From: Parvularcula dongshanensis | GTDB taxonomy: Bacteria; Pseudomonadota; Alphaproteobacteria; Caulobacterales; Parvularculaceae | Assembly (NCBI RefSeq): GCF_014199615.1 | Contig: NZ_JACHOB010000006.1 | Coordinates: forward strand, 185,113-249,112 | DNA: 64,000 nucleotides | Reading direction: 5' to 3' | Part shown: positions 61,657 to 64,000 of the stretch, in pieces | How positions within the stretch are numbered: the first letter of the stretch is position 1 | How the letters are laid out: each line of letters opens with the position of its first letter | Program-made: the position numbers and the translations under genes | The notes under the pieces: model-generated | What the model was told of the DNA's origin: nothing | The model's input: only the letters and a program-made list of their open reading frames with translations | Database searches by the model: none

Positions 61657-63260
61657 AGGCTGCTGATCCGTATGCTCTTGAGGTGGTCCGCCAGGCGCAC
61701 GGAAAGCGCCACGATGGTCAGCGTCGGGTTCGACCGGCCGCCCGACGGAAAGACCGAGCCGCCTGCGACGTAAAGGTTGCCGAAGCCGTGCAGCTTCATG
61801 TCGGCATCGACGACGCCCTGGCGCGGGCTCGCACTCATTCGCGTCGTGCCCATGTGGTGCCAGGCGGTGCCGACGTTCAGGTAGGGCAGCCCCTCCTTGT
61901 CCTCGAACTCGAACCGGCCGAGGCCCGCCGCCGCGAAGCCCTGTCCGAACATCGCGCCCATGCGTTGAAGCGCCTCGAGGTCCGAGGCGGCCGGACGCCA
62001 GTCGAGGGCCACGCGGTTGAGCCCCAGCGGGTCGGTGTCCCCGATCAGGGAGACGCGGCTGTCCGGGGTCGGCGACTGCTCGGACTCGAAGCGGACGAGG
62101 ACCTTACGGTCCACCGGCTCCACGCCGTAGACGCCCAGCCGCTCGCGGACGAGGCTCGCCGCCAACTCGTCGACGCCGATCAGGGCGTCGCAGAGGTCAC
62201 GGTTGAAGTCTGGGTTCGCCTTCCCCCTCAGCGTACTGCCGAACAGGCTCTTGAGGCCGTCGCGGGCGTCTCGCGCCTGCTCGCGCTTCGTTGGCGGCGC
62301 GGTGGCAAGGCGGATCGGCGTGAGCCACAAGGTGGCGTTGACGAGGCCGTCGCGCCGGATGGCCTCGTCCGATGGACGCAGATTGTAGTAGCTCGGAACG
62401 CCGTCAGGGGTGGGCTTCTCGCCCAGGAAGAGCCCCATGTCCCACGGCTCGTTCAGGTGGAGGAAGCCGATCCCGCCCTGCGGATGGTCCATGAAGTAGC
62501 GGCCGACGAGGTCGGAAGCGTTGCCGAGGCCCTGATCGCTGAGCGTCCGCGCGTTGAGGAGGAGGCGGGCGTTCTCGATGCCGCCGGTCGCGAGCACGAA
62601 GATCCGTGCCCGCACTTCCGCCTTCCGACCGTCCAGCGTCGAGACGGACAGCCGCTTCACCCGCGTTCCCATGGCATCGGGGACGATGTCGGTGACGTTC
62701 GCGTGCAGAAGCACGTCCACATCCCGCGTATCTTCGAACACGCCGCGATACTTCGCGCCGAACCGCGTCGGCCCCGACTGCCGCATCATGACGTGCGTGA
62801 AGTCGGCAGGGTCGACATCCAGCTGCGGACCGAAGCGCCTCGTCCAGTCTTCGTCCACCGCGTAGTCGTAGGCCCCGAGGTCGCAGTACTCGTGCGCGCG
62901 GGCATAGTAAGGGTCGAGGTCGGCGCGCGACATGGGCCAGGCCGCCGTCCGGCCCGGGACCGTGCCGAAGTCGACCTCGTCGAGGGGCAGGCAATGGCCG
63001 CCCCAATGGCCGGTCGTCCCGCCGAAGTAGCGCAGCCGCGACCAGGCGATGTCCGTCTTCTGATGGCCCGTCAGCGCGCCGCGATAGAGGTCTTGCGTCT
63101 CCTCCTCGAGCTCGAACCCGCCACTCTCGAGGACGAGCACGCGCCTGCCCGTACCGATCAGCTCATGCGCGAGCGTCAGCCCGGCCGGCCCGGCCCCGAC
63201 GATGACGACGTCCGCCTCGAGAGGCGCGTCCGTGTCTCGTGTCCGCAGATCCCTGATCAC
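61653..63260 (-). CDS. GMC-family FAD-dependent oxidoreductase
   Basis: 535 residues. FAD motif 'VVIVGAGPAGLTLAHELIG' at about 16-34, 'YFGGTTGHWGGHCLPLD', and the C-terminal 'TAWHHMGTTRMSASPRQGVVD' and 'LYVAGGSVFPSGGRSNPTLTIVALSVRLADHL'. Family members oxidise sugar or alcohol groups. With the upstream cytochrome c it is likely a periplasm-facing dehydrogenase that feeds the respiratory chain, perhaps oxidising glucose released nearby. Start at a GTG at 63260 that overlaps the cytochrome stop. Confidence 0.92.
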   Translation of the reverse strand: MIRDLRTRDTDAPLEADVVIVGAGPAGLTLAHELIGTGRRVLVLESGGFELEEETQDLYRGALTGHQKTDIAWSRLRYFGGTTGHWGGHCLPLDEVDFGTVPGRTAAWPMSRADLDPYYARAHEYCDLGAYDYAVDEDWTRRFGPQLDVDPADFTHVMMRQSGPTRFGAKYRGVFEDTRDVDVLLHANVTDIVPDAMGTRVKRLSVSTLDGRKAEVRARIFVLATGGIENARLLLNARTLSDQGLGNASDLVGRYFMDHPQGGIGFLHLNEPWDMGLFLGEKPTPDGVPSYYNLRPSDEAIRRDGLVNATLWLTPIRLATAPPTKREQARDARDGLKSLFGSTLRGKANPDFNRDLCDALIGVDELAASLVRERLGVYGVEPVDRKVLVRFESEQSPTPDSRVSLIGDTDPLGLNRVALDWRPAASDLEALQRMGAMFGQGFAAAGLGRFEFEDKEGLPYLNVGTAWHHMGTTRMSASPRQGVVDADMKLHGFGNLYVAGGSVFPSGGRSNPTLTIVALSVRLADHLKSIRISSL

Positions 63261-63670
63261 GGGGCGGCGTCGGCCGCGAGGTAGGACACCACCGCCGCCC
63301 GGTCCTGTGCGCTTTGAAGGCCGGGATAGGCCATGCTGGTTCCCGCGACGACGTCCGAGGGCGCTTCGAGGTAGCGGCGGAGGGTCGGCTCGTCCCAAAC
63401 GAGGCCGGAAGACTGCATCGCGAAGGAGTAGGCGAAGTCGCCCTCTCCCGCCGCTCTTCCCACGACGCCGTACAGGTTCGGTCCGACGCGGTTCCCCGCC
63501 CCCGGGGCGTGGGCGTGGCAGACAGCGCATTGCGATTGGAAGACCTGCTGTCCGAGGTCGAGCGCCGCCTGGGAGACGGAAGGTGTCTCCTCGGGCTGGC
63601 CCTGGCCACACGCTGCAAGCACGAGAAGGAGGATCGGCAAGGCCCGCGGCGGGGTCGGCAGAGACGGCAC
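63257..63670 (-). CDS. Class I cytochrome c, lipoprotein-like
   Basis: 137 residues from a GTG at 63670 with GAGGAG upstream; a TTG at 63739 would add 23 basic residues before the signal. The signal ends in the lipobox 'LVLAAC', then the haem site 'CAVCH', 'GNRVGPNLYGVVGR', and the axial Met in 'AGTSMAYPGLQ'. Closest to the cytochrome c2/cy type. Overlaps the GMC gene (GTGA), so it is the electron acceptor of that enzyme by context. Confidence 0.9.
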   Translation of the reverse strand: MPSLPTPPRALPILLLVLAACGQGQPEETPSVSQAALDLGQQVFQSQCAVCHAHAPGAGNRVGPNLYGVVGRAAGEGDFAYSFAMQSSGLVWDEPTLRRYLEAPSDVVAGTSMAYPGLQSAQDRAAVVSYLAADAAP

Positions 63671-63865
63671 GAAGATGCTCCTCGAAGAGTGCCCCGCAGC
63701 GGGACTAGGCAAGCGGCGGCGACACCATCGCCTTAGCAAGCGAAGGTAACTTCTCTCTTGCCTGAAAGGCTTAGCGTGTCACGCCTCGCCGAGGAAAGCT
63801 GGACCAGACGATCGGGTTCGGCGGGGCAGCCGCGCCGATGCCCCGCTCGTACCGTGGCGCTCCGC

Positions 63866-64000
63866 CTAGCTGACTGCGTCCTTCAGCTGCCGAAGGCGTC
63901 CGACGCCGGGGATGCGGTCCTTCCAATTGCCGAGGTAGATGTCGGACTGCGAAGATCGTTGCCTGAACACGGCCGGCCAAGCCGCCAGCGTCCTGTGTTC
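63866..64000 (-). CDS. 3' end of an unidentified gene
   Basis: The reading frame enters from the window edge and ends at a TAG at 63868-63866. The visible 44 residues, with 'AVFRQRSSQSDIYLGNWKDR' and 'LKDAVS' at the end, look protein-like but are too few to name. Shorter frames in other registers here are not better. Confidence 0.45.
   Translation of the reverse strand, partial: EHRTLAAWPAVFRQRSSQSDIYLGNWKDRIPGVGRLRQLKDAVS

Overview
The window reads as chromosome of a GC-rich (roughly two-thirds G+C) marine- or soil-type alphaproteobacterium. Markers for that reading are a CtrA cell-cycle regulator, an alphaproteobacterial SspB, an HWE-type sensor kinase, the rluD/small-membrane-protein/rpoH neighbourhood, and a TonB receptor locus laid out like the maltose loci of Caulobacter-like bacteria. 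A caulobacter-like, hyphomonad-like or Parvularcula-like organism is my inference; no 16S gene is present. I see no tRNA, rRNA, CRISPR array, insertion sequence or prophage.

Layout. 1-5047 (minus): fatty-acid synthesis operon fabD - dienelactone-hydrolase-like gene - fabG - acpP - [terminator] - fabF - mltG (cut by the window start). 5.4-11 kb: YbjQ protein, membrane-anchored Mrr-type nuclease, orphan HWE histidine kinase, sspB, ABM protein, HAD phosphatase, yajQ. 11.2-14.8 kb: ctrA with a clear terminator, a secreted DUF1996 protein, then nusG/secE. 15.0-18.3 kb: a four-gene plus-strand cassette of a lipoprotein, a membrane protein, a protealysin-type M4 protease and its emfourin-like inhibitor. 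18.3-25.6 kb: ferredoxin-reductase-like flavoprotein, a probable 6S RNA upstream of the formyl-THF cyclo-ligase gene, SleB hydrolase, rarD, a DUF6476-like gene, rluD, a trypsin-like periplasmic peptidase and rpoH. 25.6-33.1 kb: a hydrolase, a CehA/TolB-like protein, icd, and a tightly overlapped OsmC-hydrolase / chorismate mutase / two-thioesterase operon. 33.1-39.9 kb: molybdenum-cofactor island (mobA, moeA, moaC, moaB, moaE, moaD) with a YdeP-type molybdo-oxidoreductase and fdhD. 40-44 kb: RTX/cadherin-like adhesin, epimerase, glycosyltransferase. 44.6-61.2 kb: polysaccharide utilisation locus (GH9, sodium symporter, LacI regulator, GH13, TonB receptor, flavin halogenase-like protein, GH97, GH15). 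61.2-63.7 kb: GMC oxidoreductase with cytochrome c and a small partner. The last ~135 bases hold the 3' end of another minus-strand gene.

How the parts fit. The carbohydrate locus is coherent. Maltodextrins would enter through the TonB receptor, be cut by periplasmic GH13, GH97 and GH15 enzymes, and the sugar be imported by the SSS symporter. The LacI-family protein probably controls the set: one identical 16-base site (TTGCAATGGTTTGCAA) lies in each of the two divergent promoter regions, at 47323 and 52044. The first also faces the GH9 gene, so a beta-glucanase-type enzyme seems tied to the alpha-glucan regulon. The Mo-cofactor genes sit with the molybdo-enzyme they would serve; moaA is not in the window. 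The least-described unit is the 15.0-18.3 kb protease/inhibitor cassette with its two unrecognised membrane partners.
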